DNA from: Inonotus obliquus
Lineage: Eukaryota > Basidiomycota > Agaricomycetes > Hymenochaetales > Hymenochaetaceae
Direction of reading: 5' to 3'
Length of the DNA: 64,000 bases
Assembly: GCA_032164295.1 (NCBI GenBank)
Contig: JAJHTX010000004.1
Coordinates: forward strand, 2,914,001-2,978,000
In this document: one piece after another, positions 48,491 to 62,078 of the stretch
Numbering within the stretch: position 1 is the stretch's first letter
Layout of the letters: every line of letters starts with the position of its first letter
Program-made: the position numbers and the translations under genes
The notes under the pieces: model-generated
Databases searched by the model: none
Told to the model about the DNA's origin: nothing
Seen by the model: the letters and a program-made list of their open reading frames with translations, nothing else

Positions 48491-49702
48491 ATGTCGTTGT
48501 TAGCCATGCTTGAGGGGCGTCAGGTAAAAGTCGGCGTGCTGGGGGCAACCGGCATGGTCGGTCAGCGTTTCGTCTCGCTGCTCGGCGACCACCCTTTCTT
48601 CGTCGTGAACGCACTTGGTGCATCGCCTCGCTCAGCAGGCAAGCCTTACGACCAAGTGGTACACTGGAAATTATCAACACCAGTTCCATCCTACGTACGG
48701 AGGATAGTCGTAAAAGAATGTGTTCCTCAAAATTTCGCGGAATGTGTTCTCGTCTTCTCCGGTCTTGACTCGAGCGTTGCAGGAGATATAGGTGCGCACG
48801 ACAGCCATCTTGCACTTTTGAGCTGATGAACTGATTTCAATGATGTAGAGTCGGCATTTAGAGCTGCTGAATTTGCTGTTTTCTCAAATTCGAAAAATCA
48901 TAGACGGGATCCGGACGTGCCCCTGCTCGTCCCGCTTGTGAATCCATCACATCTGGCTGTCATCCCGAACCAGCGATTTCTGCATGACCCACCATTGCAG
49001 CGTGGATTTATAGTCACGAATGCCAACTGCTCGACAACGGGCATTGTTGTTCCGTTAGCGGCTCTTGAGCGTACTTTCGGTCCTCTCGACGCAGTACTCG
49101 CTACAACGATGCAAGCAATCTCCGGCGCCGGGTATCCTGGTATACCGTCTCTTGATATTCTTGATAACGTCGTTCCATATATCTCAGGCGAAGAGGAGAA
49201 GATTCAGTGGGAGCTACTCAAGATCCTTGGCGGTATTACCGATGCAGAAGATAAGACGACTCGATCACCTGGACAACCCACACCAAAAACATTCGATATG
49301 CACGCCGCACATCCTTTGCGAGTCTCTGCGGCTTGCAACCGGGTGCCTGTATTGGACGGACATTTGGCGACTGTTTCTGTACGTTTTGCACGTCGTCCGC
49401 CTCCTAGTCCACAGCAGGTTCGCGAGGCACTTGAGCAATTCACAACAGAAGTGCGACACCTCGGCTGTCCTTCAGCACCGCGGACGCCCATAGTTCTTCA
49501 TGACGCACCCGATCGACCACAGCCTCGACTTGATCGCGACTACGAAAAAGGCGCAGGAGTCGCCGTGGGTCGCGTGCGACAATGCCCTGTGCTTGATATC
49601 AAATTTGTCGTTCTAGCAAATAACGTTTGCATTGGAGCCGCTACGAGCAGCATCATAAATGCAGAGCTCGCAATTGCGAAGGGACTCATCCAGGTGAACT
49701 AA
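48491..49702 (+). CDS. HOM2: aspartate-semialdehyde dehydrogenase
   Basis: Exons 48491-48791 and 48849-49702, 384 residues. VKVGVLGATGMVGQRFVSLL is the NADP-binding start. Catalytic Cys161 sits in VTNANCSTTG. TMQAISGAGYPGIPSLDILD and HLATVSVRFARRPPPSPQQV carry substrate-binding residues; GAATSSIINAELAIAKG closes the fold. The enzyme reduces aspartyl phosphate to aspartate semialdehyde, the shared step to threonine, methionine and isoleucine, and belongs to the fungal/archaeal ASADH subgroup. The start codon is 155 bp from the divergent F-box gene start, so they share a compact promoter. Confidence 0.95.
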
Positions 49703-49975
49703 GTAGGGTACAGTTGTACGATAATATCTCGGTAAGGAATGAAACGCAGCTCTGTTAGCACTCTTGTTTGGGTCAAATAAAAGAAAGAATGTCAATTCAA
49801 GTTCTTTAGAAACTGCAGCCATGGATCAGCCTTTCGATGGTGATTCAACATCAGTCTCGTTCCAGCTCAGATATCCTGCCCTGTCATGGTGCGCGATTTC
49901 TTGCGAAAGAACCCGATGAATAAGTGAATGATTGATCAAGACATACAGTAAATACTGAGAAGGTCAAAGACATTG
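49703..49975. other. convergent 3' region HOM2 / TAF4
   Basis: 273 bp between convergent stop codons; no gene recognised. Confidence 0.35.
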
Positions 49976-51611
49976 CTATACCCAACCACGCGCAGCTCCT
50001 CGACCACCACCGTGGCCACGTTCACGTTCAACAATGAACATTGCATCTCGCATTGTCACTACTACTTTGTCTTCATCGCCCGGTGCAGGTGACTGGGACG
50101 CCTTTGTAGATGCCGGAACATACGGCTTGCTCCAGGAGCTTGCGGTCGCTGCAGTCGGACCTGCAGTGGTTGATTGTGTGGATGTAGGTAATGCTTGAGT
50201 CGAAGGTGTCGAAGTAGAAGGTTTCGGCTTTGTAGCGGCGGGGCTTGGAGCACTGGACACAGCACCTGCATTCATCCATGCGTATTTTCCGCGTCCTAAA
50301 CCAGCAGCCTGCGCCGCAGTCGCATTTGATAGTCGTTTTTGTACGTCCTCCGATAAGTTCTTTGCTGTTACCCCTGGACCGTCCTTTTTCTTCTTTGCTT
50401 TTTTGCCAGTTGGAGCAGCACCATCTATCGTAGCTTCATCGCCATTCGCGGTACCTGTTCCATCTAGCGACGGAGAACCTGCTGCTTGTCCACTAGCAGC
50501 TGCTGCCGCATCAGCACGTTCCCGGCGTTCCCTCCGTAGGCGTATCTCTTCCTCCCGTTCGACCCTCTCGAGCACTTCCAGCTGTTTCTTCAAATCCCGC
50601 CGCACAACGATACTCCACATCGGCGTGCCGTCGTCATACAGACTTGGCGTACGATCATACTGGGACGTGGCGCGGTGCTGAGCCGCGCCAGCCATTGCCT
50701 CGATGAGCGTTTGTAATCGTGCTCGAAGGGCCAATGCGAGATAGTTGACGGTATCCTCCGGAACTCGTGATACTTTATGTCGCGTGCCGATGGTACGCAT
50801 CGTCGTACCAAGGATGCGAGTGTCGAATGATGGACTATTGGGTTGTTTACGTGAACGATCCTCGTAGCTCCTATAAGAGCTATAATAGTCTTGAGAGCGC
50901 TGTAACGTTTCTTCTTCCGCCTGGGACGATGAGTGAATATCCGTACAACCATGGGAGATGGTCTTGGACTCACCCGTAAGTCTAACCCAGCACTTCCCAC
51001 AGCATCGTTCAATGTGGAGATGTCCACATTCTGATCCGTTTCTGGAGCAGTTGTAGAAGTCTGAGTCGGTTGGCGTGATAATGGTGCCGCTATGTTCGTG
51101 GTTGAGGCTGTCGTAGACGCGGCAGTTGGGACAGTCGCGGTTTGTGCAGGCTGATATTGAGCATAATGTTGCGCCGTATATTGAGGGTAATGTGTAGCAC
51201 CGTACGCTTGGTAATGCTGATAATTCATTCTATGTAAGGCGCAGGAAATATGACGTTAGTATTATGTAGAAAGAAAGCAAGACTGAACCATACATGGGAG
51301 CCTGCCGTTGAATCTGCTGCATCGTGACTTGCGCAGGCGTTTGTGACTGAGTCGTCGTTGAAGTCGTTGCCGCAGGTTGCTGCTGAAGTGCAGGGTCAAT
51401 AGGTATGGCTAAAATCCTTCGGATTCAATACACGAGTATGAAAGCAAATGGACGACGAAGTTACATACGAGTTGACCATTGCGTGGTGGTGTATGTTGGT
51501 GCAGGTGTTGACGACGAAGGCTGTGGTGTTCCTGGAGTTGATCCATCATGCTCGAGCTTCATTTTCTTCGCTGCTGGAGCCCCGTACGTTGCCTGAGTCG
51601 CCATTGCCATT
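49976..51611 (-). CDS. TAF4: TFIID subunit TAF4
   Basis: Several exons. An ATG at 51611 (MAMATQATYGAPAAKKMKLE) is preferred; an in-frame ATG at 51667 would add 19 residues. The first half is rich in Gln, Ala, Thr and Tyr (QQQPAATTSTTTQSQTPAQV, HYQAYGATHYPQYTAQHYAQ). The conserved part starts DISTLNDAVGSAGLDLR, continues EETLQRSQDYYSSYRSYED, DTRILGTTMRTIGTRHKVSR, VPEDTVNYLALALRARLQTL and WSIVVRRDLKKQLEVLERVE, and ends with VVVTMRDAMFIVERERGHGG. This is the TAF4 C-terminal and histone-fold region that pairs with TAF12 in TFIID. Between them lies a Ser/Thr/Pro linker and a lysine-rich patch (KKAKKKK). Confidence 0.9.
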
Positions 51612-51902
51612 TTCGTGCTCACCGTGGTCGCTTTCGTTGACGAGAGGTCACCGCACAAAAGGTGCATTGTAACGTGTCACATCAACTTCACGTGTCCGAT
51701 TCGCGTCGGGCACAGTCACGCTCGTATTTCCAACAACTCAACCTTGTTGGACTAATTGGCTCAACGCTCCTTCGATAGTGATTCGGTTTCGCGAAAAGCG
51801 AGAGAGGTAAGGATTGGTGTATCTGAACCGGCTCCTATACTAAATCTAAACGATAATCTCGTTCTGAATCCAGGTTGGTTGAAACAAAGCATTGCAGCCA
51901 CA

Positions 51903-54900
51903 ATGGCATCGTCGAGTTCACAACGTTCACAGCTCATTGACATGTATGTATTCTCTGGAAAATATAGTCCAATGGGCTCACCTACTCATAGAACATACGA
52001 TGCCCTTTCACTCATAATTTCTGGACATCGCGAGGGCACGCGACCGGATCAGCTCGCCGAATTACTCGAACCTCGTATTAAGAGATTACAACGCGTGACA
52101 GAACCATTCACTGAACCGTCAGACTCATCAAAGAAGAAAATTGAGAGTGGGCTCATTCAGCTGGCCGATGGCATAACAATGCAATTGGATGAGGTTGATA
52201 AGGAGCTTGCGTTTGCTGTGAGCAGACACTTTCAAATCGACCAAGTCGAGTCATTCGTTCTTGTCCGATCGTTCTTGTACAACGAGGGGTTACCCGACTT
52301 CCCAGATGACGAAAAATCTTCGATAATCGACGAAGTCATAAAGAGGATCACACCGTTCTATTACGCTGAGCGACTATACATCCCCCGTACGGTTGTGGCT
52401 CTTCTGAAAAGTTCGCAATCTGAGACGGATCCGTTCCACAAAATTTCGTTGGGGTTGCTGCCGAAAGTCATTCCGAATGCTACAGAGTTTGCTAAAAGGC
52501 TCGCGCGCGAGTTTCTTAGTAAAACGAAGGTTGCAATCCCTAACTACGCTTCCGAGGAACCAAGAGCAGCCTCTCAATGGGCAAAACAGAATGCCAAAGA
52601 GCAACTCGTCCTTGTAGAGGTGCTCTTCTGGCTGCTATGGGACTACTGTCCTATCACTGCGCCAGTTGCAGTCGCGGTCTTCCAAACAGCCTTTGATGCG
52701 GATTTCGGTTACAAGCAAGCTAACGCGATATCCATGCTGGACGACGAGGGGAAGCAGATACAACGCGACATTGCCGCATTGTGGGTACTAATAACAATCG
52801 AAACACTCCAACTAGAGTACCTTGCGGACACGATTGATGACCTGCAGGAGTCTGCATCAGAATCAGGTCCACTACACGCAGCTCCGTTATCTATGCTCAA
52901 GATACACAAAATTGTCATGGCGCACGCATCGCCAGGTTACGTATGTACGCTTTTAGCATGGGCATTATTCATCAAAGCGATCTCGGACGTGGCATCGCGA
53001 AAAGCTGAACGCCCTTCGTCCCACATTCCCTTCCTGAAGTTGATCAAACACCCCTCTGAGGTGGCTTTCAAGAAGGGAGAGAAGGAGGTTCACGCTACAA
53101 TGGTTGAAGGTTGCCTTCGTCCTGAATCGGGGCTTTTTCCGTTCCTGAACGCGTTGTTATCAAGTCCTCTATTCATGATTTCCAGTGCTTTAAAAAGTGG
53201 ATCTTCAATCACTGACGTTGATGATATCGCGTATCGCGCTTTAGTCAAAGGTGCGTCTTCACACTCTGTGGATTATAAACTCTCATCGGGTCTTCCTGGT
53301 AGGCTTGCTCATATCGTTGGTCGACTATCAACCTGTCGAGCTTATTCCAGACTTCGATGGCTTGGTGGAGACATGGATTGCTCTTTTTGGCAACAGCGAG
53401 TCCTCTCGATGTTCTGGGCTTTGCAAGCAGTTCTGGGAGCTAGACTGGCGGATGGGTAATGCCCGGCGTGCAATTATTGATGTCGCGCGCTCCCGTTTCC
53501 CTGTGCAATTCCGACCCCTTGTGCGACTTCTTCGTTCAATGACAGGCTCTGTACGACCACAAACCACAGATCCTGACATACATGGTGAAGCGATCGTAAG
53601 CAATCGCGCAGACAGGCAATTGTGTGCAAGTTATGTCTACTTCTACTTCCGGAGACTACCAACATACACGCAAGTCATATCTGCGGCAGCTCGTGGTGGA
53701 GCTGGAGCGATATATGACCGTATGATCGACCGTCCTGGCCCATCATCCGCATCGGCAGGTACTGCGTATACCAACCTTCGGCGTATTACGCTACCTGGCG
53801 GCTCGTCCCTTCCGCCAAAGTCAGTTGGTCGACTCCTGTGTTCCGATAGCACATCTGATCCTGTCGTTGTCGCCTGGCAGCATGAATATTCAGGCTGGAA
53901 GTTGGTGATGGATGTCTTGATTGACTATATAAACCACCGAAGAGGAACAGTCCGTGCAGTGCATAGATACGCGGACCATACTCACGGAAGACGAGCAGAT
54001 ATCCCGATTACCTTGCAATTAGACGACATCGGCATAGACAGGGACGACGAGGAAGTGCTAGTTTCGGAAGCGCTCGAATTGATATTGAGCATCATCCAAG
54101 GAAACATCCCTCAGGCGGTGCAACTCATGCAGTCTCTAGAGGAGGGAGAGCACCCCGTGTCACATACGGCGCGTGATTCTGCTCCTCCAGATCCCGTCCA
54201 GCTCACTTTTATGATACTGGAAGACGCCCTATCTCGCGCTCAGAGTGGGAGGACGAAAGTAACACCCAAGCTTGTGGCACCAGCTTTAGACATCCTTTCC
54301 ACGGTGCTCTCGCTTCCAGCATATTGCAACCGCGTGTGGCTTTCTCTGCGGTCGACGTCGGTACTCTTTGGTTCCGATCGCGATGTGAACTTCGAATCCG
54401 CCATCTTGGCTACCGAACGTGCTTCAGGACATTATGCGGTGACGCTCGCCCTTTTGCGATTGGTGCGAACTTTGTTCGAGGAAACAGTCACTTCGGTTCT
54501 GTCCACTCAGGCAGAACAACCACGCCTTCAGCCCATCAAAGAGGAAGTGCTCGTACGCGCTATACGATTTGTTCACGGGCAGATCTGGGTAGAGCATTCT
54601 GGCTGGCGTTACTTCCACTTGGGGGACCGCTTCGAAATCGGAAGGAGCATAGTCGCGCTGTATAGGCGTATCATTGAGACATCATCCGCAGTTACATCTA
54701 CCGGAATGTTCACAAGTCTGTCGGGCTTCGTTACGGATGTGCTTCTTCACCAGGCAACATCATCCACTGTGACACCGTTGGTTCATACGATCGCGTCTGG
54801 GCGTACTATTCTCGATATGCTATTAAGCATGCGTCGCTTTACGGAATCGGTCAGGTTCACGGCGCTTCTTGCAGATACTCTCCGCTTGACTCGCTTAATG

Positions 54901-57900
54901 TTGTATATCAAGGCGGCCTCAACAACCGCGACGAAGCACACTGTTCTCGAACAGGCTCTGTGCACGGACCATTCTGCTGGAGGCCTGCTCTTGCGAGCAA
55001 ACCGAGCACGTGTAAATCCGGTGGACATGCTAGCGCACTACGTGAAACAGCGAGATCTAGGAGTTTCCATTCCGCGCGAAGCAGTGCGTACTTTGACCGC
55101 CCTCTGTAACTCATTGTCAACATGCACTCCCTCCCCTCCTTCACTCATCGGCTATCTCAGTGATGCACAAGCAACTATGTCATCCCTCGTCAAAATCCTG
55201 AGCCATCCTTACGATGATCTTGAGTTACGAAACGCGATCTGGTCATTCGTCTGTGTTGCCGTAGAGAAGCAACCAGCACTAGCCGTTCTATTTGTCGCGG
55301 GTCAGTTCCGAATCCATCCTTCAAAGGGAAAAGAGAAAGAGGAAGGTTCTGAAGCGGAAAATCCGTCAGATATGTCTGTTACTACGGCATCATCTGCTAG
55401 CGCAGTTGAGGCCGCATGTACAACATTAGCAGGATGGAAGGAGCTATGGGAAGCAAACCCGCAACTGTTAGGATCCGTAATGAACTTCCTCGACATTGTC
55501 TGGAATCGGAGTCTCGAGCATCTTGCCACCCTTGAGCCGACCAGAGGAGATACTGAATATTGGAAGCACGTCGCTTCAATTGCGAGACAAGAGCTCGGAC
55601 CATCTCCAGATTATACACCTACGAGTCAGGTCGAAGCAGATGAAGGTATCCACTCGAATCTCCATGAAGCTGTTGTGGACTACGCATACCGAACGAAAGC
55701 AAAAGCCCACGCACTGCGTATTCTCGGCTCGGATATAGCAATGCATCTACGATCAAGTAAGGACGCGGCCATGGAGCAACCCACGAGCTATAAAGAAGCT
55801 GTCTCAATGTTCCAGAGCGAGGAGTCATTTATGGAATATATCTCAGAAGCTATCTTCTCATGTTACGATCCGGGGCTTTACGACCAGCTTTCCGGTATCT
55901 TGGGCTCATCTTTTGCGCCCTTGACGATTGAAAGTCTACGTCCAGTCGAACCCATCCTTGAGCGTAACTTTGGTGACAACTTCATGCTTTCTGTTCCCTT
56001 GTTGCACGACTTGCTTCTTTCAGAGAAAGCTACCGGGAGCACGAAGCGGGCGCAATACCTAGTCTACTCGGCCAACCTGAATATGTCACTCGCGCATTCA
56101 CAACAAGCCTTATCAGGCTCATGGCGCTTTCTACTAGACCAGGTGAAAGGTTACCTTCGTGGTAGTCCAGCCGCGCGAATGATCCTTCTTGCAACAGCCG
56201 CATCTGCATCTCGAAGTATTGCTAGCGAGCAGAGAACGGGCGATTTCATGTCTACTATTCACGGCAGTAGATTGCAAGTTCTGCTTGCGATTCTTGAAGC
56301 TGCGTGGTTTTCCACATCGGAAACAAAGCAACAGACGACGAGTTTCATGGCGCTGTTGGAAAACGTTCATGGCATCTTAACGAGTGAAGCTTTCCCACCT
56401 GGAGGATCATTCATGGGCAGTATCACGCAACCATTCCATCGCGGCCTCTTGCAAATAGTGTACTATTGTGCCAAAGAGTGTCAGCAGTTGAGCCAAACGT
56501 CCCAATATGTTCGAGCGGAACACCGGCTTCTTATGGGCAGGACTTTCACTTCTGCCTTGCTCTTGGTTATTGATGCGCTCCGCCTTTCGTTTGATATTGC
56601 GCGAACAAGACTAGACGTCGACTTGGATAAGGACATGGAGTTGCTTGTTGCCGTATTTCAACAGTGCGCGAGATCAGGCTTGCATTCCGCATCAAACGTC
56701 TGGTTGACGAGATGCCAGGAGACGGATGTCATCAATGCCAGCTTGAAAGTCTTGGCGCATGCGGACATGTCGGGTCTCGTTGATATAGCTCTTCTTCGTA
56801 GTCGAGGCCAGCCTCTGTACGCACCGCAGGTTCTTTATTTCCACATGACACTTGCATCGCTATCGTTTACTTCTGAGCGACTTGCAAGCGAAAGCGTTAT
56901 TGCTACCTATTCGAACAATCATATCTCAGTTGCGCTTAGCGAGGGACTGGTGGATGTGATATTGCCGGAACTCCCAGGAGAGCGAAGTCCTGCACACAAG
57001 GCTTACTGCCTTATGCTCGCGAACATGACGGGCATGATTAGTAATCTAGTCAGTCCTCAGCATTTCATTGAAGCGCAAGTGGTGGGCTTCGTGCAATTAT
57101 ACGGCCGTCAGCTCTCAAGAGCACTCTCTTGGACAAACGATGATCCTCTCACACTGCCTTTCCTCGAGGAGCTCGAACTTACAGCAGAGCTATTCTACCT
57201 CATGGTATCGGGCACCGCTTCTTACGCTTCCCGGGGAAACTCTCCGATGACTTCGGTAGCACATTCGTTTGCAGAGCTCGCCCTTCTGCTTGTACAACAA
57301 CTTAATTATGCCCTCACACACCCGAAGCATCTTTCCGGGCTCTTGGAGCCAGTCACTGCCGAGGAGAGAGTGAGGATAGATCGGGAGACGTCGGATACGT
57401 CGGTGACGAGTCTTAACGAGCTATTGGACAATACAAAGCGACCTTTCCTTGCAAGGGCTGTGCGGCGGCTCTTCGGAGTGACCACGAATGTGATTTCGAC
57501 TCTCAGTATCATTGGCGGAGTCGAGACAGTTTTATTAAGCGAACCCGAAGAGTGGCCTATAAAACAGGCAATCGTTGTTCCGGTATGTCTCGATATGATA
57601 TCGTCATTTATTCATCGGAAACTGACGAGTTTGATTCCGCATTTCTACGTAGCATTCAAAGGTTACAATGGGTGAACCCGCATCTGTCGGTACGCTACTG
57701 GAGCTAGGAAATTGCGCCTATGAGACGCTCCACTTCCTTGCAGGCAAAAGGACATCTACGACTACCCCAAGCGCAGTGCCAGTACCTTCCTTGTCTTCCG
57801 AGGTGCGAATATACAAGCAAGCGCTTGAGACAGTTTTGCTTTATGCGTCAACCCAACTTGTCATGTGGCTTTCCAAGCATGACGGAGAACAGGCTGGTGA

Positions 57901-58198
57901 TGTAGAAAATGACGATGCACACCAGCAGTCGGAAGGGGTCGGATACGGACATAAAGCGGACACAAGCACAACGAAAGATCGCGAGCGCGAACGTCGACTA
58001 AGACGGAAGTCTCTAACGCTGGCTGACCGCCTACGTCGGGGGATGACGGGTGAGATGACAATGGACTTGCAGGTCTTGGTGTCGAAGGCGAAAGCCGCCA
58101 TGGAGTCGAGTTCAGAAATTCTTGGACAGGATGAAAATGGCGATCTTCTCTCAGTCTTAGCGTCTTTCTTGGAGAGTCGTGTGTCTGTTGCAACATGA
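51903..58198 (+). CDS. NUP188: Nup188, large inner-ring nucleoporin
   Basis: Exons 51903-51943, 51992-53250, 53303-57582, 57653-58198 give 2041 residues, close to the family length. The 48-nt first intron is a multiple of three and could be missed; removing it joins SQRSQLID to ITYDALSLIISGHREG, the expected alignment. Typical segments: RLQRVTEPFTEPSDSSKKKI, FQIDQVESFVLVRSFLYNEG, ITPFYYAERLYIPRTVVALL, QWAKQNAKEQLVLVEVLFWL, ELIPDFDGLVETWIALFG. The rest is an alpha-solenoid. Nup188 is a scaffold protein of the nuclear pore inner ring and binds Nic96/Nup93. The start ATG is preceded by a probable 5' UTR intron (donor GTAAGG at about 51810). It is divergent from TAF4, with under 300 bp between start codons. 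Confidence 0.92.
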
Positions 58199-58331
58199 AG
58201 CGATTTGTCTTAGCTCGTACTTGTACAATACAATCAACATGCTTTCTCATACGTGTACTGAATATTAATTTGTATGGCTGGGCTAACTTTCGTTTTATCC
58301 GAAGAGAAGGGAACACGCCAAAGGGTATTGA

Positions 58332-59928
58332 TTATCGCGTGAGTATGTCAACGCCTGTTTCTGTTACGAGGACCGTGTGCTCCGCCTGAGCACTCCGGCT
58401 ACCGTTCTTTAGGCGATATAAGCTACTTAATGAATTGCACCATGTGCTGGTAAACGTACCAATGTCGATGCGGTCCAACCATCTGGAAAAACCCATGATC
58501 CCGGATTTGATCCAATTATAAGAGCTGGCTGGAGTAGGGTCGAATGCCCAGAAGTGACCAGAAGTGACGGCCAAGATAATGATGAATACGAAGAAGGCGA
58601 ATTGAATTCAGAATTCCGGAACTAGCGAAGGTGATCAGAGTTATCTCACCTCAATTGTAAAGCAGTGCCCCGGAAGCATTACTCCTGGTTCTTCGTTCTC
58701 TGCTTGGCATTCATCCATAGCGTGGATTAAGTTGGAGAAGTGGAGGAGAGCACGTTCCGATCGACCAGCCACATCATCGGTCGCCAATTCAGGTCGCAAT
58801 ACAGAGAGATACGAAACGGGATTTATGAGTATTGAATTGACGGCCATCTCCACATCTAACTCACTATGATGCAGAATCCATGGTGGTCGGTGGAAGACCT
58901 TCCCTATCCCATGTCCAGTGAATTGCTCCGAAACGGACAGGTTGCGTGACTTCGCGTATGAATGGATGGCTTCTCCTATTGACTTGAATAGAGACCCGGG
59001 CTTGCACTGCTGTATTCCCAGTTCTAGAGCCTCTTCTGCGGCATGTACAAGTTCTCGTCCAAGTGAATCCTGCCGGGGACTTGAAAAGAAGCATGGATGA
59101 ATAGCCAAGAATATCCTACCACATTGCCAACAAGGAAAGTTCGTGATGTATCTCCGTGAAAACCATCAAGATAGACGGTGACATCGACGTTTACTATATC
59201 ACCGTCTTGAAGCTTGCGGCTGTAAGCATAGGCCACTTAAACACCACAACAATTCAATGTCAAATCAAACGACTCACTCATCCGGAATCCCATGCACAAC
59301 GATATTATTGACACTGGTACAGCAAGACTTTGGAAACCCTGCATAGCCCAAGGGAGATGGATAGGCGCTGTTCGAAAGAATGAAATTATGCAGCTCCCTG
59401 TCAATTTCATTGGTAGAAACCCCGATCTAAGATAAGAATAGCTGCATCAATACGAAATGAATGGTCCGTAGTAACGAAAACACGAACTCGAATAATCTCA
59501 GAAGCCTTATGGAGGGTGAACTTCGCTAGGGTGTTGGCTCGGCGGAGGTTGTTTTCATCCTCACTGTTAAGTTCAATTTTTCCGTCTCCCGTATATGGAT
59601 CGCCATGATGAGGGTCTGACTCTGAAACGACTCTGCTAGAACACGCGTAAGGTGGTCTTGGAATATTCTTGGGAACATCCGCAGTTGAGATGTGCTCGAC
59701 TCCCCAAACAGGAGGTTCGGAAGGGAAAATAATCTCGTAATCCCCGGGGTCCTCGATTTCGGGCTTCCTGGGCTTTGACCCACCAAAGAAAGACAGAACG
59801 GTTCGTTTACGATGGGGCACGTAGTTAACCTGCAAGAATATTTTAGTAGCGTGTAGATACTTTTGCGGTTGTACTCGTTCAGAACTTTGAGCGCATCTTT
59901 TCAAAGCACCTCTTAGGAGGTGCTGCAT
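58332..59928 (-). CDS. type I methionine aminopeptidase, mitochondrial-type
   Basis: Multi-exon, ATG 59928 to stop 58332. The first 35 residues ([20 protein letters not shown]) are Arg-rich without acidic residues until Glu17, like a mitochondrial presequence. Catalytic core: [20 protein letters not shown] region near 59400, [16 protein letters not shown], then metal ligands in [20 protein letters not shown], the G-H-G-I-G motif at about 58910, F-T-I-E near 58650, and [19 protein letters not shown] at the end. An unusual insert of about 55 residues ([20 protein letters not shown] and following) sits between the HGIGKVFH motif and the F-T-I-E glutamate; part of it may be an unspliced intron. 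The enzyme removes initiator Met from proteins made in, or imported to, mitochondria. The start and localisation are inferences. Confidence 0.87.
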
Positions 59929-62078
59929 GATCGTGATGGTCTAAAGAAAACACCTGGAGATCGACATACGAATGCCCATGTCGGACTTCTTAAGATTCAA
60001 ACTCCGCTAACCACCACTTTCATAAGGTTGCTACTTCCATTACATTTCGACGAGTCCTATACCACTAGCAGGATAACGATGTATATTAGCTGGAAGTTTT
60101 GGTGGCACGTTCATGCTCCCACGTGAGCCACTACTTTCTATCATGAGTTTTCTATGCGCTGTAAATATTCAATGAAGAAAACAACATCTGAAAAATATGC
60201 ATTATGGCTATCTTCCTGTTTCCCGCATGCTACATCTGCTTTCGGGCTAGGTACACGGGCATAGCTAGCCTTCTGGGCTAATAGAGCTTCATATGAGTCA
60301 GGTCTGCTTTGATATCAATTCATGTCAACTTGGGGTAGTACGCTTTTGATCGGACATTTGCTTGATATTCAGACGAGGGACTGATAGTGATGTATCAGAT
60401 CTCACTAAATGAGCGCCGATTTGCAACCCATGCGGAGGCGTAACGTGAGATATACGGACATGGTACTATAGGTTATAGCCGTTGGTCAGGAAAGGAGAGG
60501 AAATGGACACACAGTCGACAAGAACCACATCGATAAGAAACGCACCTTCCTCGCCATCGCTTCCTCCGCAGCAACGCCATATGCATTTCTCTCTTGCAGC
60601 GTGGCCATTAGCGGCATGCCCGCGTTACGTGAGATAGTCCTTCATAAATTTAGGAGAGTCTCGGATAGCATGAGAATTCCGCTGTAGGCGAGAAACATAA
60701 ACGCGTCTTCACAACGGAAGGTGCATTAATATTGGTGGTGGCCTCAGTTTCTCGGACTATCCACTTGACGTGCGGCCACCGAGACTTTGGCGGGAAGAAT
60801 AACGAATAGTATAAACGGAAAGACCTCATCATCCTCGCGGATGAGAAGTCTCTGCCGAGTGATATAAGTAGAAGTGGGTGACCTGACTTTCATCCAGTGG
60901 AAGTGAAGCAATTACGTAGGCGAACCGCTATTCGAGCGCTTCATTTCCCTTCAAGTCGCGAGAAGCGGAGACGTAAAGCCGGCGGCAAGTTCGAGTCTTG
61001 CTCCCTTGCAAAAATAGCACGGTTACCTGAGTTTCCTTTGATTTGGTACCTGCTATTCATTCAGAAGTAGCACATGGGAAGGACAAGCAGTCTTTCGTCA
61101 GTCAATGCAGGGGGAGACAGCGGAGCCGAGTTTATCGACGCTCGGCAGTATTCCAAAAAAAACTTGAAGAAGTCGGCGAAACGACGAAACCAAATCTTCT
61201 ATCTTGACTATGTGTTTCAGTATAATTTGTGCTGGCAAGAGCCATCGGCCACGGGTTCCTAATATAGCCTACTAGAATTAGACATCTGAGTAAAAAGCTA
61301 TGATCACGTACTCGGGCAACACCGTTGTGTGAATTACACTCCAAATTCATAAACAACGTGTGTATTAGACCTTTCTCGTGGCAATTAGATCAAGCTGCCG
61401 CTAAGAGAAACGGCCAAATAAAGCGATATAAAGCCTCCACTACTCAGACTCACATCAGAAGCGTATCAGAAGGTTTATGCAAGGCGAAACTTTGGTGTCG
61501 TGTGACAAAACAGGTGAGCTCCGAAAAGGGAAAGCAAAAGTGCGGAGTTTAAACTGTGCCGATCTGCCGAAAAGAGCCGCTCGATCGACTTAGATTCTTC
61601 CCCTTACCTTCACCGTCCCATCCTGGCCTTGAGTGAGAACGTCCATTCCATTCTATCACTGCTTCTGGTTGGAACCTCTCTTCTTGATCTCCGTCCTCAC
61701 GACCTGCAGCCTATATGAAGGGGAGTTCCACCAGGATGATACGAATAGGCGACGGGTCGGATGAGCCTACCAAGATCTGAAGATCGCGCCCAGCCAAACT
61801 GAGCCTGCTCTGCAACAGGGGCAAAACTCACTCGCATCGTTCTCAATTGATCGTGGCTAACGGCACCGGTTACGTCGCCGACTCCGCTTCATATAAACAG
61901 TATTTAGATTCCGTATTCTATCAGCCACCTGATTCGAAAAGCCTCTTGTCGCCCGTGCCTGGAACTTGGACGATCATTCAAAAGGCTTCGTACTAGTTCG
62001 CACAGCAGAGCAAACTGGTTTGGGCGCCCTTTTGTTGCTGCTGTCTGTTTGGACCCTGACATCTCCTTGATCATAGCT
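59929..62078. other. long intergenic stretch without recognised genes
   Basis: 2.15 kb, the largest gene-free stretch in the window. Small ORFs (for example 61074-61262 and 61325-61552) have no recognisable domains. No repeat family, tRNA or transposon feature was seen; a T-loop-like GTTCGAGTC near 60990 has no matching acceptor stem. Confidence 0.45.

Noticed and set aside
60970..61010. T-arm-like GCAAGTTCGAGTCTTGC
   Set aside because: The 3' acceptor half would be TCCCTTG, but no CAAGGGA lies at the needed distance upstream.
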